Shown here: positions 43,477 to 54,336 of the stretch, in pieces
Numbering within the stretch: the stretch's first letter is position 1
Layout: each line of letters starts with the position of its first letter
Source: Agromyces badenianii
Lineage (GTDB): Bacteria; Actinomycetota; Actinomycetes; Actinomycetales; Microbacteriaceae
Length of the DNA: 64,000 nt
Assembly: GCF_003070885.1 (NCBI RefSeq)
Contig: NZ_CP028913.1
Span: 930,001 to 994,000, forward strand
Reading direction: 5' to 3'
Program-made: the position numbers and the translations under genes
The notes under the pieces: model-generated
Told to the model about the DNA's origin: nothing
The model's input: only the letters and a program-made list of their open reading frames with translations
The model's database searches: none

Positions 43477-44361
43477 ATGCTCGGTCTCGACCTCACCCTC
43501 TCCTACAACGGCGCCCCCGTCGTGCACGGGGCGGAAATCCACCTCGAACCGGGCAAGGTCACCGCCCTCGTCGGCCCCAACGGCAGCGGCAAGTCGACGC
43601 TCCTGCGTGCGCTCGCCCGGCTGCACCAGCCCGACGCGGGGCGCGTGCTCCTCGCCGCCGACGACGGGCACACGATCAGCGAGGCAGAGGCAGAGGCAGT
43701 GCCGGGGGCCGGGCCCGCCGAGCTGCTCGATCACGGCATCGACGCCGCCACCCTGAGCGGCCGCGACTTCGCCCGCCGGGTCACCCTGCTCGCCCAGAGC
43801 CGTCCCACCCCCGGCGGCATCACCGTGCGCGAGCTCGTGGAGTTCGGTCGGCACCCGCACCGCGGTCGGTGGATCGCCGGCGACGCGGGCGGAGCCGGCA
43901 TCGTCAGCCGGGCCATGGAGCTCACCGGGGTCACGGCCTTCGCCGATCAGCCCGTCGACCGGCTCTCCGGCGGCCAGCTGCAGCGGGTGTGGCTCGCCTC
44001 CTGCCTCGCGCAGGACACCGGCGTGCTCCTCCTCGACGAGCCGACGACCTACCTCGACCTGCGCTACCAGGTCGAGCTCCTCGACCTCATCCGCGAGCTC
44101 GCCGACGAACACGGCGTGACGATCGGCGTCGTGCTGCACGACCTCGACCAGGCCGCCGCCGTCGCCGACCGCGTGGTGCTGCTCGAATCGGGCCGCGTCC
44201 GCGCCGTCGGCACGCCCGCCGAGGTGCTCGTCTCCGATGTGCTGAGCTCGGCGTACGGCATCCGCGTCGACGTCGAGGTCGACGACCGCGGCTGCATCAC
44301 GACCTGCCCCATCGGGCGTTACAACACCCGCGCACGTACCGAACGTCTCGTCGTCGCCTAG
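43477..44361 (+). CDS. Iron-siderophore ABC transporter ATP-binding protein
   Basis: A 294-residue FepC/FhuC-type ATPase. Walker A is VGPNGSGKST (about residues 32-41), the signature is LSGGQLQRVW, Walker B is VLLLDEPTTYLD and the H-loop is VLHDLDQAAAVAD. A slightly longer loop (about residues 55-90) is Ala/Glu-rich compared with homologues. It is the first gene of the DtxR-controlled operon and has a leaderless start. It should power uptake of a ferric siderophore. Confidence 0.93.
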   Translation: MLGLDLTLSYNGAPVVHGAEIHLEPGKVTALVGPNGSGKSTLLRALARLHQPDAGRVLLAADDGHTISEAEAEAVPGAGPAELLDHGIDAATLSGRDFARRVTLLAQSRPTPGGITVRELVEFGRHPHRGRWIAGDAGGAGIVSRAMELTGVTAFADQPVDRLSGGQLQRVWLASCLAQDTGVLLLDEPTTYLDLRYQVELLDLIRELADEHGVTIGVVLHDLDQAAAVADRVVLLESGRVRAVGTPAEVLVSDVLSSAYGIRVDVEVDDRGCITTCPIGRYNTRARTERLVVA

Positions 44362-44428
44362 CGACGCCACGACCCATCCACCCCCCTCGCGTGGGACACC
44401 CCTGCCTGCGCGCCGATCGAAGGACATC

Positions 44429-45406
44429 ATGAGAAGAGCTGCCGTGATTCGGCCGACCATCGCCCTGACCGCTGCTGCGGCCTCCGTGCTGCTGCTCGCA
44501 GGCTGCGGCACCACCGAGAACGCCGGCGAGGCGAGCGGCGAGGCCGCGATCGTCGTCACCGACGACCGCGGCGAGAGCATCGAGCTCTCGGCTCCGGCCG
44601 AGAAGATCGTCGCACTCGAGTGGAACACCGCTGAGAACCTCGTCGCACTGGGCGTCATGCCGGCCGGCGTCGCCGACGTCGAGGGCTACACGGACTGGGT
44701 GAAGTCCGAGCCGCTCGACGAGGGCGTGACGGATGTCGGCGACCGCGGTGAGCCCTCGGTCGACGCGATCGCCGGGCTCGCCCCCGACCTCGTGCTGACC
44801 ACGACCGACCTCTCGGAGTCGGTCATCGCCCAGATCGAGGAGTTCGCCCCCGTGCTCGTGGTGCGCGGTGCCGACGCCTCGAACCCCATCGGCCAGATGG
44901 AGCTGAACCTCGAGCGCATCGCCACCGTCACCGGCCACGAGGCCGAAGGCGAAGAGGTGCTCGCGGGCTTCCACGAGAAGCTCGCCGAGGGCACCGCCGC
45001 GCTCGAAGAGGCCGGTCTCGCCGCTGCGCCGTTCATGATGAGCGACGCCTGGCCGAACGGCGGCCAGGTCTCCATCCGCCCCTTCGCCGAGGGCGCACTG
45101 CTCACCGCGGTGACCGAGGAGCTCGGCCTCGAGAACGTCTGGACTGGTGAGGGCGACGCCGACTACGGGCTCGGTTCGACCGACGTCGAGGGCCTCACCA
45201 CGGTCGGCGACGTGGAGTTCCTCTACATCGCCAACGGCGACATCGACCCCTACCAGAACGAACTCGCCGGCAACGCGGTCTGGCAGTCGCTGCCCTTCGT
45301 GCAGAGCGGCAAGGTGCACCGTCTGCCCGACGGCGTCTGGATGTTCGGCGGCCCTTCGTCGATGAACGACTACATCGATGCCGTCGTCGCAACTCTCGCC
45401 GCCTGA
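44429..45406 (+). CDS. Iron-siderophore substrate-binding lipoprotein
   Basis: A 325-residue class III periplasmic-type binding protein. The signal peptide ends in the lipobox LLLAGC (Cys about residue 26), so it is anchored to the outer face of the membrane. The fold features KIVALEWNTAENLVALG, DLVLTTTDL and the end GPSSMNDYIDA are of the FepB/FecB-type family. ATG 44429 has GAAGGAC upstream. The siderophore is unknown. The 3' end overlaps the permease gene by 29 bases. Confidence 0.92.
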   Translation: MRRAAVIRPTIALTAAAASVLLLAGCGTTENAGEASGEAAIVVTDDRGESIELSAPAEKIVALEWNTAENLVALGVMPAGVADVEGYTDWVKSEPLDEGVTDVGDRGEPSVDAIAGLAPDLVLTTTDLSESVIAQIEEFAPVLVVRGADASNPIGQMELNLERIATVTGHEAEGEEVLAGFHEKLAEGTAALEEAGLAAAPFMMSDAWPNGGQVSIRPFAEGALLTAVTEELGLENVWTGEGDADYGLGSTDVEGLTTVGDVEFLYIANGDIDPYQNELAGNAVWQSLPFVQSGKVHRLPDGVWMFGGPSSMNDYIDAVVATLAA

Positions 45407-47486
45407 TCAGGCCGCAGCGCTGAATCCCGCGCCGGGCGGGGCCGCTCGGCCCCGCCTCGGCGCGGTACTCCTGCTCGCAGTCGGCCTCGTCGTGGCGACC
45501 CTGCTCGCCGCGGTGCATGTCACGCAGGGTTCTGCGAGCGTCGGAATCGTCGAACTGCTCGGCCTCCTCACCGGCGGTTCCGACGACCAGACCGCGGCGG
45601 TGCTCGTCGCCTCGCGGATGCCCCGGCTCGCCGCCGGCGTGCTCGTCGGCGTCGCGCTCGGCGTCGCCGGGCTCGTGATGCAGAGCGTCTCGCGCAACGT
45701 GCTCGCCTCGCCCGACACCCTCGCGGTGAACGCCGGCTCGTACCTGGCCGTCGTCGCGGTGGCGGCGTTCGGCATCGCCCTGCCGGTCGCGGGCGGCGGA
45801 GTCGTCGCCTTCATCGGCGGACTCGCCGCAGCCGGCCTCGTGCTCGCGCTCTCCGCCGGCGGCGGGCGCGGCGGCGGCACCGTGCGGCTCGTGCTCGCCG
45901 GGTCGGCCATCGCATTGGCGCTCAGCGCACTCACGACGATGCTGCTCCTGCTCTACCCCGAGCGCACCGAAGGCCTCTACGCGTGGGGCAACGGCTCACT
46001 CGCCCAGACGGGCATGGCGCCCATGCTGCAGCTGGGCCCCGTGGTCCTGGTCGCGGTCGCCGCGCTCTTCCTCTTCGCCCGCCAGTTCGACCTCATCGCG
46101 CTCGGCGACGACACCGCCACCGTGCTCGGCGTGCAGGTGCGGCGCACTCGGCTCATCGGCATCCTCATCGCGGTGCTGCTCTCGGCCGCCGCGGTCACCG
46201 TGGCCGGCCCCATCGGCTTCGTGGGGCTCGCCGCCCCCGCGATCGTGCGACTCATCGCCGTGCGCGTGCCGGGCATGCAGAAGCACGTGCTACTGATCCC
46301 CGCGGCGGCCCTGATGGGCGTCATCGTCGTGCTCGGCGCCGACGTGCTGCTGCGACTCGCCTTCGGCGGGCAGACGGCCGTCGAGGTGCCGACGGGCGTC
46401 GTCACCACGATCTTCGGCGCGGTGTTCCTCATCGCCCTCGCCCTCAGGGCACGCGCTTCCTCCGAGAGCGGCACCGGTTTCGTGATCGGCGCCGGGCTCT
46501 CCCCGCGCGGTCGAGGGCTCGTCATCGCGGCATCCGCGGTGCTGCTCGTCGTGCTGGCCTTCGTGTCGCTGCTGCTCGGCGACGCGAAGCTGCTCGGCGG
46601 CGACGTGCTCAACTGGGTCACCGGTCAGGCCGGCCCGCTCGTGGAGTTCGTGATGAACACGCGTGCGCCGCGCGTGGCGGCGGCGATCCTCGCAGGCGCG
46701 GCGCTCGCGCTCGCCGGCACGGTCGTGCAGGCCGTCTCGCGCAACCCGCTCGCCGAGCCCGCGATCCTCGGCGTCACCGGGGGAGCGGGCGTGGGCGCCG
46801 TGTTCGTGATCACCTTCTGGCCGTTCGCGACATTCCTCGGCGTGACGACCGGCGGCCTCCTCGGTGCCGCACTGGCCGCGCTCATCGTCTTCGGACTCGC
46901 ACTGCGCGGAGGCCTCGCCTCGACCCGGCTCATCCTGATCGGGCTCGGCGTCTCCGCGGCCGCGGCCGCGATCACCTCGATGCTCATCATCGCGACCGAT
47001 CCCTACAACGCGGCCAAGGCGCTGACGTGGATGAACGGGTCGACGTACGGCCGCACGTTCCCGCAGCTCATCCCGCTCGCGATCGTGATCCTCGCCTCGG
47101 TTCCGCTGCTCGCCTCGGCCCGCCGCGAGCTCGACCTGCTCGCCTTCGACGACGACACCCCCCGGGTGCTCGGCGTGCGGCTCGGCTCGGCACGGCTCGG
47201 TCTCCTCGCCGTGAGCGTCGCCCTCACCGCGACCGCTGTCGCCGCGGTCGGCGTGATCGGCTTCGTCGGTCTCGTCGCCCCGCACGCGGCCCGGGCGCTC
47301 GTCGGCTCGCGTCATGCCCTCGTGCTGCCGCTGGCCGCACTGCTCGGTGCGCTGCTCGTGTGCGTCGCCGACACCCTCGGCCGCACGATCATCGCTCCGG
47401 CGCAGCTGCCCGCCGGCCTCCTCACGGCGGTCGTCGGCGCCCCCTACTTCGTCTGGCTGCTGTGGCGTTCGCGCCGCACCGCCTGA
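45378..47486 (+). CDS. Fused FecCD-family iron-siderophore permease (two permeases in one chain)
   Basis: A 702-residue permease, twice the normal size. Residues about 15-345 and 375-700 are each a FecCD unit with roughly ten membrane segments. Duplicated landmarks are ASRMPRLAAGVLVGVALGVAG and RAPRVAAAILAGAALALAG, and GPIGFVGLAAPAI and GVIGFVGLVAPHAAR. It supplies both halves of the channel that are usually two proteins. ATG 45378 overlaps the lipoprotein gene by 29 bases; the ribosome site is weak, suggesting coupled translation. Confidence 0.92.
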   Translation: MPSSQLSPPDQAAALNPAPGGAARPRLGAVLLLAVGLVVATLLAAVHVTQGSASVGIVELLGLLTGGSDDQTAAVLVASRMPRLAAGVLVGVALGVAGLVMQSVSRNVLASPDTLAVNAGSYLAVVAVAAFGIALPVAGGGVVAFIGGLAAAGLVLALSAGGGRGGGTVRLVLAGSAIALALSALTTMLLLLYPERTEGLYAWGNGSLAQTGMAPMLQLGPVVLVAVAALFLFARQFDLIALGDDTATVLGVQVRRTRLIGILIAVLLSAAAVTVAGPIGFVGLAAPAIVRLIAVRVPGMQKHVLLIPAAALMGVIVVLGADVLLRLAFGGQTAVEVPTGVVTTIFGAVFLIALALRARASSESGTGFVIGAGLSPRGRGLVIAASAVLLVVLAFVSLLLGDAKLLGGDVLNWVTGQAGPLVEFVMNTRAPRVAAAILAGAALALAGTVVQAVSRNPLAEPAILGVTGGAGVGAVFVITFWPFATFLGVTTGGLLGAALAALIVFGLALRGGLASTRLILIGLGVSAAAAAITSMLIIATDPYNAAKALTWMNGSTYGRTFPQLIPLAIVILASVPLLASARRELDLLAFDDDTPRVLGVRLGSARLGLLAVSVALTATAVAAVGVIGFVGLVAPHAARALVGSRHALVLPLAALLGALLVCVADTLGRTIIAPAQLPAGLLTAVVGAPYFVWLLWRSRRTA

Positions 47487-47513
47487 TCCCGTTCCGATAG
47501 GAGAGACACCCGC

Positions 47514-48434
47514 ATGGCCAAGCCCGGATACCGCGTCTTCGACACCGAGGTCGGTGAGCTCCGACGGATGTCGCCGCACTTCGTGCGAGTGACGTTCCGC
47601 TCCGACGACCTCAGGGAGCTCGGCTGGGACGGCCCCGACCAGCGCATCAAGGTCGTGCTGCCGCTCGAGGGGAGCGGATTCGACGCGGTGCCGAGCGATG
47701 CCGACTGGTTCTCGGCGTGGCGGGCCCTGCCAGACGACCGGCGAAACCCGATCCGCACGTACACGATCCGCGATGCCCGCCCCGACGCGGGCGAGCTCGA
47801 CGTCGACTTCGTCGCCCACGGCGACAGCGGCCCGGCGTCGCGCTGGATCTCGGCGGCTCGCGTGGGCGACCGCATGCTCGTCATCGCTCCCGACGCCACG
47901 AGCGACGAGGACTCCGGCGGCTGGGAGTGGCACCCGGGCGCCGCACGCACGCTGCTCATCGCCGGCGACGAGACGGCGGTGCCGGCGGTCAGCGCGATCC
48001 TCGAGCAGCTGCCGGCCGGCGCGCGAGGCGCCGCGTTCCTCGAGGTGCCCGAGGCCGGGGATGCGCTGCCGCTTCGTGCGCCGGCCGGCGTCGAGGTGCG
48101 CTGGCTCCCGCGCGGCGAGCGGAGCACCGACTACGGCGCACGCCTCGTCGAGGCGGTCACCGAATGGGCCGATGCGTGGGTGGCCGCCGACCCGGGGGCG
48201 GCGACCGTGCCCGCCACCGCCCCCGCAGCGGTGCGCGAACTCCCGGCGCTCGACGACGACGACGTCTTGTGGGAGGTGCCGGAGGCGGCCGACGACGGCG
48301 GCCTCTACGCCTGGCTCGCCGGCGAGGCCTCGGCGATCACGACGCTTCGGCGCCACCTCGTCAAGGGCCTCGGCGTCGATCGCCGACGCGTCGCCTTCAT
48401 GGGGTACTGGAAGCTCGGCCGCGCCGAGGGGTAG
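47514..48434 (+). CDS. Siderophore-interacting protein (ferric-siderophore reductase)
   Basis: A 306-residue SIP of the ViuB type, an FAD-dependent ferric reductase that releases iron in the cytoplasm. The FAD motif RTYTIRDARPD (RxYT), the GDETAVPAVSAIL nucleotide site and the C-terminal RRVAFMGYWKLGR are diagnostic. ATG 47514 has AGGAGAG upstream. It ends the iron operon, and its last 38 bases overlap the convergent HExxH gene. Confidence 0.93.
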   Translation: MAKPGYRVFDTEVGELRRMSPHFVRVTFRSDDLRELGWDGPDQRIKVVLPLEGSGFDAVPSDADWFSAWRALPDDRRNPIRTYTIRDARPDAGELDVDFVAHGDSGPASRWISAARVGDRMLVIAPDATSDEDSGGWEWHPGAARTLLIAGDETAVPAVSAILEQLPAGARGAAFLEVPEAGDALPLRAPAGVEVRWLPRGERSTDYGARLVEAVTEWADAWVAADPGAATVPATAPAAVRELPALDDDDVLWEVPEAADDGGLYAWLAGEASAITTLRRHLVKGLGVDRRRVAFMGYWKLGRAEG

Positions 48435-48828
48435 GAAGGTACCCGCCGGCCTCGAGGCCGGCCTCGATCTCGAAGCGGTTCTTCAGCGGGTCGCGACCGG
48501 CGATGAAGTACAGCAACGGGAAGAGCATGCCGTACGTCAGCCATTGCTGCCTGTGCACGGCCTCGTGCCCGAGCACCCGGTCGCCGGCATTGTGGTTCGT
48601 GAGGTAGCAGCCGCCGACGCACGAGCCGCCACGGCCGAAGGTCCACTTCGGCATGCCGGTGAAGACGATGAGACCGTGCCGGCGCTCGATCGGACCGGTG
48701 CTCCAGATGAACCCCCAGATGAAGCCGACGGCCGTCGCCCACCAGTAGCCGAGCCGGCTGACGGGGGAGTCCGTCAGCCTGATGCGAAGCGTGCGGCCGG
48801 CGGTGCGGTCGGGCATGGCCCCGCTCAC
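48397..48828 (-). CDS. Small membrane protein with an HExxH motif (possible zinc peptidase-like)
   Basis: A 143-residue protein with a hydrophobic stretch near residues 24-45 and the motif GHEAVHRQQW (HExxH) about residue 90, followed by a second hydrophobic stretch (GMLFPLLYFIAG). The short segment GSCVGGCY contains two cysteines. The HExxH and its surroundings recall zinc-dependent peptidases, but the protein is too small for the common families. GTG 48828 overlaps the stop of the reductase gene (GTGA). The start is chosen on this; ATG 48816 is the alternative. Its 3' end overlaps the SIP gene. Confidence 0.55.
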   Translation of the reverse strand: MSGAMPDRTAGRTLRIRLTDSPVSRLGYWWATAVGFIWGFIWSTGPIERRHGLIVFTGMPKWTFGRGGSCVGGCYLTNHNAGDRVLGHEAVHRQQWLTYGMLFPLLYFIAGRDPLKNRFEIEAGLEAGGYLPTPRRGRASSTP

Positions 48829-50303
48829 GCGGCCTCCTCCGATTCCGGCTCCGAGGCATCCTTCGCAGCAGGCCTGCCGAGCGCTTCGAGCAGCCGCAAC
48901 CACACCTCGCTCATCGTCGGGAAGGCCGGAACCGCGTGCCAGAGCCGGTCGATCGGCACCTCGCCGACGATCGCGATGGTCGCCGACTGCAGCAGCTCCG
49001 CGACATCCTGCCCGACGAAGGTGGCTCCGACGACCGTGCCCCGCTCCTCGTCGACGACGAGGCGCGCCCGGCCCTCGTAGTCGTCGGCGAGGATGCCGGC
49101 GCCGCTGACCGAGGAGAACGCGACGTCTGCGGCGCGCACGTGCAACCCCGCGCGCTCCGCCGCCGCGACGGTGAGGCCGACCGAGACGGCCTCGGGCTCG
49201 GCGAAGACGACCTGCGGCACGGCGGAGTGGTCGGCGGTCGCGACGTGCGCGCCCCACGGGTTCGTCTGCTCCGGTCGGCCGAGCGCCCGCGCGGCGATGA
49301 GGTCGCCCGCCGCCCGCGCCTGGTACTTGCCCTGATGCGTGAGCAGAGCGCGGTGGTTGAGGTCGCCCACCGCGTACAGCCACGGGCGGTCGTCGTTGCC
49401 AGCGGCTCCGGTCACGAGCATCGTGTCGTCGACGTCGACCCAGCCGCCCGGTTCGAGGCCGATGGTCTCGAGTCCGAGGCGTTCGGTGCGGGGCTTGCGG
49501 CCCGTGGCGACGAGCACCTCGTCGGCGGTGATGCTCCCGCCGTCGTCGAGGGTGATGACGACCTCACCGGATTCACGGCGTTCGACGAGTGTCGGCTGCA
49601 CCCCGAGCCGAACGGATGCCCCGAGCCCGCGCAGCCCCGCCGCGACGGCCTCTCCGGCGAACGGCTCCATGCCGCCCAGCAGGCCGCTGCGGGCGAGCAC
49701 CATGACCTCGGTGCCGAATCCCGCGTAGGCGGTCGCCATCTCGACGGCGACGACCCCGCCGCCGATGATCGCGAGCCGCGCGGGGGGTTCGGTGACGCTC
49801 GTGGCCTCGCGGCTCGTCCACGGGCGGGCCTCGGCGAGTCCCGCGATCGGCGGAACGACCGGATCGGACCCCGTCGCGACGACGACCGCGTGGCGGGCGA
49901 GGTACACGATCTCGCCGCCGCCCGTGCGCTCGACGACGACGCGGCGCGCGCCGTCGAGGCGCCCGTGACCGCGCTCGAGGCCGATGCCGATGCTCTCGAG
50001 CCAGTCGGCGCCGCCCTGATCGCTCCAGTCGGAGACCCAGTAGTCCCTCCGGGCGAGCACTGCCGGCACGTCGAGACCGCCCGTGACCGCCTCACGCGCG
50101 CCGCCGACCCGCTGCACCGCACGCAGCGCCGCGGCGCTGCGCAGCAGGGTCTTCGATGGAATGCAGGCCCAGTACGAGCACTCGCCGCCCACGAGCTCCC
50201 GTTCGACCAGCACGACCTCGAGCCCGGCGGCACGCGCCCGATCGGCCGCGTTCTCGCCGACCGGCCCGCCTCCGACGACGATGACGTCGACCTCGCGTTG
50301 CAT
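48825..50303 (-). CDS. FAD-dependent pyridine nucleotide-disulfide oxidoreductase (Lpd-like)
   Basis: A 492-residue flavoprotein of the dihydrolipoamide dehydrogenase/mercuric reductase family. The FAD site is VIVVGGGPVGENAADRA, the redox disulfide is GGECSYWACIPSK (two Cys four residues apart), the NAD(P) site is AIIGGGVVAVEMA, YAVGDLNH is the second FAD motif, and HAVPAFPTMSEVW is the C-terminal catalytic His-Glu region. The substrate is unknown. ATG 50303 has GGAGGGGAG upstream; codons upstream to 50378 are excluded. Confidence 0.9.
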   Translation of the reverse strand: MQREVDVIVVGGGPVGENAADRARAAGLEVVLVERELVGGECSYWACIPSKTLLRSAAALRAVQRVGGAREAVTGGLDVPAVLARRDYWVSDWSDQGGADWLESIGIGLERGHGRLDGARRVVVERTGGGEIVYLARHAVVVATGSDPVVPPIAGLAEARPWTSREATSVTEPPARLAIIGGGVVAVEMATAYAGFGTEVMVLARSGLLGGMEPFAGEAVAAGLRGLGASVRLGVQPTLVERRESGEVVITLDDGGSITADEVLVATGRKPRTERLGLETIGLEPGGWVDVDDTMLVTGAAGNDDRPWLYAVGDLNHRALLTHQGKYQARAAGDLIAARALGRPEQTNPWGAHVATADHSAVPQVVFAEPEAVSVGLTVAAAERAGLHVRAADVAFSSVSGAGILADDYEGRARLVVDEERGTVVGATFVGQDVAELLQSATIAIVGEVPIDRLWHAVPAFPTMSEVWLRLLEALGRPAAKDASEPESEEAA

Positions 50304-50384
50304 CTCGCTCCCCTCCGGCGTGCCGGCTCGTGCCGACGGCCTGCCCTCCAGCCTAGGCAGAAGGAGCGCCTGGGGCATCCCGAA

Positions 50385-51236
50385 TCAGCCCGGTTCCGCA
50401 GCGCCCGAGGTGAGTGCGCCGACGAGACGGAGGATCGTCGGCAGATCGTCTTCGGCGGCCTGGGGCGAGGCCGGGGCGAATCCGGCGATCGCGGCGCCGG
50501 CGATCGGGAAGCGGGCGACGACGGCGCGCGCGAGCGCGACGAGCTCGGTCGCCCCGATGCCGAACGGCATCGGATACGACAGACCCGCGAGTGCTGCAGG
50601 ATCGAGCACGTCGAGGTCGATGTGCACGAACACCTGCGACGCACCGGTCGCCTCGAGCGCCGCGATCACGACCGAAGGGTCGGACAGGTCCTCCACCGTG
50701 AGCGTCGTCACGTCGTGCTCGTCGATGAAGCGCCGCTCCTCGTCGTCGATGGCACGGATGCCGCCGAGCACGAGCCGTTCCGGGGCGATGCGCGTCTCGG
50801 GGTCGAGGGCGAGCCCTGCGGCCCCCTCGCCGACGATCGCGCGCAGGGTCATGCCGCCGAACCCGCCCGAGGGCGAGGTCTCGGGGGTGTTCAGGTCGGG
50901 ATGCGCGTCGAGCCAGAGCACGGCGAGATCGCCGGCGGCCCGCGCCGAGGCATGGCCGACCGCCGCGAGCGAGGCGCCGCAGTCACCGCCGACCGTCAAC
51001 GCCCAGTCGGGAACGCGGTCGAGTGCCGCGGCCGTGAGATCTCGCACCCGCACGAGCGTGCTGTAGCGCAGCACGCCGGTGCCGAGGGACTCGCCGGCCT
51101 CGACCGGGACCTCGACGGCGACGGTCGACGCGGACGGCAGGTCGCCGAGAATGGCGGCGGCGCCGTCGGCGTGGCTCATGGCGCGGGCGGAAACGGACCC
51201 CTGCCACTGGGGGACGACGACGAAGGTTGCTGGCAT
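50385..51236 (-). CDS. Arginase/agmatinase-family protein with variant metal site
   Basis: A 283-residue ureohydrolase-fold protein. Two Mn-binding motifs are normal (WLDAHPDLNTPE and VHIDLDVLDP), but the first is VGGDCGAS, with Cys in place of the usual His of GGDH. Such variants occur in actinobacterial arginase-family proteins, and their activity is not assured. ATG 51236 is chosen because GATACT (51244-51249) lies seven bases upstream as a leaderless -10; the longer in-frame extension would overlap the pspA terminator. Confidence 0.8.
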   Translation of the reverse strand: MPATFVVVPQWQGSVSARAMSHADGAAAILGDLPSASTVAVEVPVEAGESLGTGVLRYSTLVRVRDLTAAALDRVPDWALTVGGDCGASLAAVGHASARAAGDLAVLWLDAHPDLNTPETSPSGGFGGMTLRAIVGEGAAGLALDPETRIAPERLVLGGIRAIDDEERRFIDEHDVTTLTVEDLSDPSVVIAALEATGASQVFVHIDLDVLDPAALAGLSYPMPFGIGATELVALARAVVARFPIAGAAIAGFAPASPQAAEDDLPTILRLVGALTSGAAEPG

Positions 51237-51306
51237 GTTCTCAAGTATCGCGCGATGCGCGGTGATCCGCTCCGTCGAGCCGCTCGAGACGAGCCCCGCA
51301 GGCGAA

Positions 51307-51344
51307 ACGGCCGTGCCGCGCGACTCAGCGCGCGGCACGGCCGT
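51307..51344 (-). terminator. Terminator of pspA
   Basis: A 16-bp perfect stem (51307-51322 with 51329-51344) around a six-base loop. On the minus strand TTTCGCC follows the stem. It lies just past the pspA stop. Confidence 0.85.
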
Positions 51345-51374
51345 GGTGGTCTCCGTCGCTCCGGAGACGGTCGC

Positions 51375-52112
51375 TCAACCGGAGATGGCGCCCTGGCCGG
51401 AACCGCCCGCCTTGAGCGCGGCGAGCCGTGCGTCGACCTCGGTGAGTTCGCCGAGGTCGTCGAGCTCGTTGAACTGCGCGTCGAGGCTCGATGCGGCGAG
51501 CTCGGCCTGGCCGCGCACGACGGCCTCCTCTCGGCGGATCTTGTCTTCGAAGCGGCCGATGTCGCTCGTCGGGTCGAGGATGTCGATCGACTTGACGGCG
51601 TCGTGCACCTGCTTCTGCGCCGCCGCGGTCTTCGCCCGCGCGACGAGCTCGGAGCGCTTGTTCTGCAGCTGGACGAGCTTCTCCTTCATGCCGTTGAGGC
51701 CCGACTTCAGCTTGTCGACGACCTCGGTCTGTGCGGCGATCTGCGGCTCGGCGGCCTTCGCCTCGTTCTCGGAGGAGATCTGGCGGCTCAGGGCGACCTT
51801 GGCGAGGTTGTCGAACTTGTCGGCGCCCGACGCGTCACCGGCGGTGCGCAGCTCGTCGCCCTTGCGGCTCGCCGCGACGGCCTTCTCGCCCCACTCGCGG
51901 GCGGCCTCGACGTCTTCGCGGTGGTCGTCTTCGAGCAGGCGCAGGTTGCCGATGGTCTCGGCGATGGCGGCCTCGGCGTCGACGATCGAGTTGGTGTAGT
52001 CGCGCACCATCTGGTCGAGCATCAGCTGCGGGTCTTCCGCCTGGTCGATGAGGTTGTTGACGTTCGCCCGCAGGAGCTGCGAGATGCGTCCGAAGATGGA
52101 CTGCTTTGACAT
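51375..52112 (-). CDS. pspA: PspA/IM30 family membrane-stress protein
   Basis: A 245-residue protein that is nearly all alpha-helical coiled coil. The amphipathic N-terminal helix (MSKQSIFGRISQLLRANV), the next NLIDQAEDPQLMLDQMVRDY, and the closing QFNELDDLGELTEVDARLAALK are characteristic. PspA proteins bind damaged membranes and oligomerise. ATG 52112 has AAAGGAACG upstream. It may be cotranscribed with the TPM gene that lies 86 bases upstream on the same strand. Confidence 0.93.
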   Translation of the reverse strand: MSKQSIFGRISQLLRANVNNLIDQAEDPQLMLDQMVRDYTNSIVDAEAAIAETIGNLRLLEDDHREDVEAAREWGEKAVAASRKGDELRTAGDASGADKFDNLAKVALSRQISSENEAKAAEPQIAAQTEVVDKLKSGLNGMKEKLVQLQNKRSELVARAKTAAAQKQVHDAVKSIDILDPTSDIGRFEDKIRREEAVVRGQAELAASSLDAQFNELDDLGELTEVDARLAALKAGGSGQGAISG

Positions 52113-52198
52113 GGTCGTTCCTTTCGTGGTGGTCGGGAGTCGGTCGTGACGATGGCTGGCGGGAGGTCGGTCGTCGCTCGTCGAGCGCAGCGCGAGCC

Positions 52199-54241
<2,043 letters not shown>

Positions 54242-54258
54242 GCACCAGTGCCTTTCCC

Positions 54259-54284
54259 CGTCCGAACGGACGATTCCGAGTCTA
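54259..54284 (-). promoter_or_regulatory. Promoter (-10 TAGACT) with a leader palindrome for the TPM-pspA operon
   Basis: TAGACT on the minus strand (54279-54284) is followed by CGTCCG/CGGACG (54259-54272), a 14-base palindromic hairpin centred near the expected transcript start. Possible operator; inferred. Confidence 0.4.
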
Positions 54285-54336
54285 TGGCGAGGCCGTGCGC
54301 GCCGTCCACGCCGCCCGCCCGCTCGGCTCGGGGGAG

